Origin: Pseudobutyrivibrio sp. UBA1225
GTDB taxonomy: Bacteria; Bacillota; Clostridia; Lachnospirales; Lachnospiraceae
Length of the DNA: 15,709 nucleotides
Reading direction: 5' to 3'
Assembly: GCA_002309345.1 (NCBI GenBank)
Contig: DBWZ01000053.1
Coordinates: 1-15,709 of the forward strand
In this document: positions 13,938-15,709 of the stretch, piece after piece
Numbering within the stretch: position 1 is the first letter of the stretch
Layout: each line of letters starts with the position of its first letter
Made by a program: the position numbers and the translations under genes
The notes under the pieces: model-generated
What the model saw: only the letters and a program-made list of their open reading frames with translations
Database searches by the model: none
Told to the model about the DNA's origin: nothing

Positions 13938-14806
13938 AGCTACTAATTCTAACAGGAATGTCAGGAGCAGGTAAAAATACAGCTTTCAAGATGCTTGAGG
14001 ATATGGGCTATTATTGTGTTGATAATTTGCCTATACAATTACTCAAGAGTGTAGTGGAATTGGCTGAAAACGGAGGCTTTGACCAGAAAGTTGTAGTCGG
14101 AATTGATGTACGAAATGGCACATCAATGAAGCTTTTGCCGGACATATTGCAAGAGTTAGACAATGATCAGAGGCAGTATTCCATACTTTTCTTGGACGCA
14201 GAGGACGATGTCCTTATTAAAAGATACAAGGAAACACGTCGAAATCATCCACTTTCAGGCCGCGAGCGAATTGCAGCAGGAATAGTCAAAGAACGAGAGT
14301 CAATTGGCTTCCTTCGTGACGAAGCAGACTACGTAATAGATACAACCCACCTTCTTACCAGAGAGCTAAAAGAAGAATTAGAAAAGATTTTTGTCGACGA
14401 TGTGGACTACAAAAGTCTTTTTGTTACTATTATATCTTTTGGATTTAAGTATGGCATCCCAGAGGATGCCGATTTGGTATTTGATGTAAGGTTTTTACCA
14501 AACCCATATTACGATACCAAACTTAGACCATTCACAGGCAACGATAAGCCTATACAGGATTTTGTCCTAAAGTATGATGAGGCCAATGTTTTTCTCGACA
14601 AAACAACTGATTTAATCAAATTTCTTATTCCTAACTACATTAAGGAAGGGAAGAATCAGCTTGTTATTGCAGTGGGATGCACTGGCGGCAAGCATCGTTC
14701 GGTTTGTCTTGCAAACAAAATATTTGAGTCACTTAACAGCGATGAGTCCTATGGACTCAAGATTGAGCATCGAGATATTGGTAAGGATGCATTGAGAGGA
14801 AAGTAA
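13934..14806 (+). CDS. rapZ: RapZ (YvcJ) nucleotide- and RNA-binding regulator
   Basis: RapZ proteins are P-loop proteins. In E. coli RapZ delivers a small RNA to RNase E to control glucosamine-6-phosphate synthase; in Bacillus YvcJ hydrolyses nucleotides and affects competence. The 290-residue product has the P-loop GMSGAGKN (8-15), then MLEDMGYYCVDNLP (20-33), IDVRNG (57-62) and the C-terminal domain with SFGFKYGIP (168-176), VRFLPNP (185-191) and GCTGGKHRSV (248-257). Position 15, normally Ser or Thr, is Asn. The start is TTG at 13934, overlapping the murB TGA by 4 bases, with GGAGGA (13921-13926) 7 bases upstream. Its neighbours murB and whiA place it in the usual cell-envelope cluster, but glmR, often beside it, is absent. 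Confidence 0.95.
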   Translation: MKLLILTGMSGAGKNTAFKMLEDMGYYCVDNLPIQLLKSVVELAENGGFDQKVVVGIDVRNGTSMKLLPDILQELDNDQRQYSILFLDAEDDVLIKRYKETRRNHPLSGRERIAAGIVKERESIGFLRDEADYVIDTTHLLTRELKEELEKIFVDDVDYKSLFVTIISFGFKYGIPEDADLVFDVRFLPNPYYDTKLRPFTGNDKPIQDFVLKYDEANVFLDKTTDLIKFLIPNYIKEGKNQLVIAVGCTGGKHRSVCLANKIFESLNSDESYGLKIEHRDIGKDALRGK

Positions 14807-15652
14807 TTGTCATTTTCAAAGGATGTTAAAAAAGAACTGTTTTCGATAATCCCCAAAAGTCGCCATTGCACAGTGGCTGAGTTGGCGGGAATTATTATTA
14901 TTCAAGGGTTGGATAGCTTTCAAATAAAGAATGATGACCCTTTGAATAGAAAAGTCTTTACTTTATTAAATAAAACCCTTAATATAGGGAAAGATGTCAC
15001 AGCACTTACTGCAGATGTCTCTTTAGAGACTAAAAAAATGCTTAAGCTTTCTGAGGATAGCACTATGGTTGAAGAACTAGTTCTTCAGCAGCCGTGCTGC
15101 AAGAGAGCGTTTCTGAGAGGAGCATTTTTGGCGGCAGGTTCTATATCAGATCCAAGCAAGGGATATCATTTTGAGATGGTTTGTCACAACGAAAAACAGG
15201 CTTTCTTGGTAATAAAGGCTATGAAAGCCTATGATATTGACGCAAAAATCGTCAAAAGAAATGATAAGGATGTGGTATACCTAAAGGAGGGAGCACAAAT
15301 CGTGGAAATCCTTAGGGTGATGGAAGCCGCTCATTCTGTTATGGATCTCGAAAATATTCGAGTAGTCAAAGAAGTGCGTGGTAGAATAAACCGAAAGGTT
15401 AACTGCGAAACAGCTAACATAAGCAAGACGGTCAGTGCAGCAGTACGCCAGATTGAGGATATCCATCTTATTGAATCCAAACTGGGGCTTGATACTCTGC
15501 CAGAACAACTACAAGAGATTGCATTGGTTAGGTTAGAGCACCCCGACACACCACTAGGTGATTTAGGTCAATATCTTGATCCGCCAATCGGCAAATCAGG
15601 TGTTAACCATCGGTTGAAAAAGCTGGCGAAAATGGCTGAGAGTTTAAAATAG
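14807..15652 (+). CDS. whiA: WhiA regulator with short N-terminal domain
   Basis: WhiA is a DNA-binding protein found across Gram-positives, with a degenerate LAGLIDADG homing-endonuclease fold fused to a helix-turn-helix. It controls sporulation septation in Streptomyces and affects division and chromosome segregation in Bacillus. The 281-residue product contains LRGAFLAAGSISDP (103-116), YLKEGAQIVEIL (158-169), VNRKVNCETANISKT-like segment (194-208) and the C-terminal helix-turn-helix (about 230-275, with GKSGVNHRLKKL). Relatives are usually about 310-320 residues; the missing part lies between ELAGII (25-30) and QQPCCKRAFLRG (94-105). The TTG start follows the rapZ stop with no gap, and GAGAGGA (14794-14800) is 6 bases upstream. 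No terminator follows. Confidence 0.94.
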   Translation: MSFSKDVKKELFSIIPKSRHCTVAELAGIIIIQGLDSFQIKNDDPLNRKVFTLLNKTLNIGKDVTALTADVSLETKKMLKLSEDSTMVEELVLQQPCCKRAFLRGAFLAAGSISDPSKGYHFEMVCHNEKQAFLVIKAMKAYDIDAKIVKRNDKDVVYLKEGAQIVEILRVMEAAHSVMDLENIRVVKEVRGRINRKVNCETANISKTVSAAVRQIEDIHLIESKLGLDTLPEQLQEIALVRLEHPDTPLGDLGQYLDPPIGKSGVNHRLKKLAKMAESLK

Positions 15653-15689
15653 CCAGCTCTAGGTTTTATTAGTTATTCAGGAGGACGTC

Positions 15690-15709
15690 ATGCAAAAAGA
15701 AGTTACTAT
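15690..15709 (+). CDS. Probable HPr (or Crh-like) protein, first codons only
   Basis: An ATG at 15690 follows AGGAGGA (15679-15685) by 4 bases, and the window ends after MQKEVT and part of a seventh codon. HPr-family proteins in Clostridia commonly begin with a similar short charged stretch, and a ptsH- or crh-type gene regularly follows whiA in low-GC Gram-positives. Whether it has the PTS His15 (HPr) or lacks it (Crh) cannot be seen. Upstream hprK fits either. The call rests on context and six residues. Confidence 0.55.

Noticed and set aside
15653..15689. Terminator between whiA and the next gene
   Set aside because: Only 37 bases, no stable stem and no T-run; the next gene probably belongs to the same transcript.

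Overview
The window looks like a stretch of core chromosome from an anaerobic, low-GC Gram-positive bacterium of the Lachnospiraceae, probably near Butyrivibrio or Pseudobutyrivibrio. This is inferred from the AT-rich codon use, a cysteine-poor S4, an L17 of 174 residues with a lysine-rich insertion, strong GGAGG ribosome sites, and the order uvrC-hprK-murB-rapZ-whiA-HPr. Every large gene lies on the + strand. I see no mobile element, CRISPR array, tRNA, rRNA or prophage.

Region 1 (1-3549) is the end of the ribosomal-protein supercluster: the tail of rpmJ, then the alpha operon rpsM-rpsK-rpsD-rpoA-rplQ, closed by a strong intrinsic terminator. It makes proteins S13, S11, S4 and L17 and the alpha subunit of RNA polymerase. 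Its three longer gaps are structured: a palindrome-rich leader before rpsM, two hairpins between rpsD and rpoA (the second followed by six Ts), and a 16-base direct repeat before rplQ.

Region 2 (3550-6530) is a self-contained ABC importer operon with its own promoter. It encodes a lipoprotein binding protein, a permease and an ATPase of the TrpX/TrpY/TrpZ-like class. A hairpin separates the first two genes and a large hairpin ends the operon.

Region 3 (6531-15709) is a tightly packed run of housekeeping genes: ftsH (membrane protease), uvrC (excision repair), hprK (HPr kinase/phosphorylase), an M18 aminopeptidase, murB (peptidoglycan precursor synthesis), rapZ (RNA-binding, nucleotide-binding regulator), whiA (division/sporulation-type regulator), and the first codons of what is probably HPr. 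Most neighbours overlap or abut, and rapZ and whiA start with TTG, so translational coupling is likely. hprK and HPr would form an enzyme-substrate pair at the two ends of one cluster.

Nothing here is clearly a new biological system. The best leads are the RNA structures in the alpha operon, a perfect hairpin in the first codons of uvrC, a RapZ P-loop ending in GKN instead of GKS/T, and a WhiA with a shortened N-terminal half.
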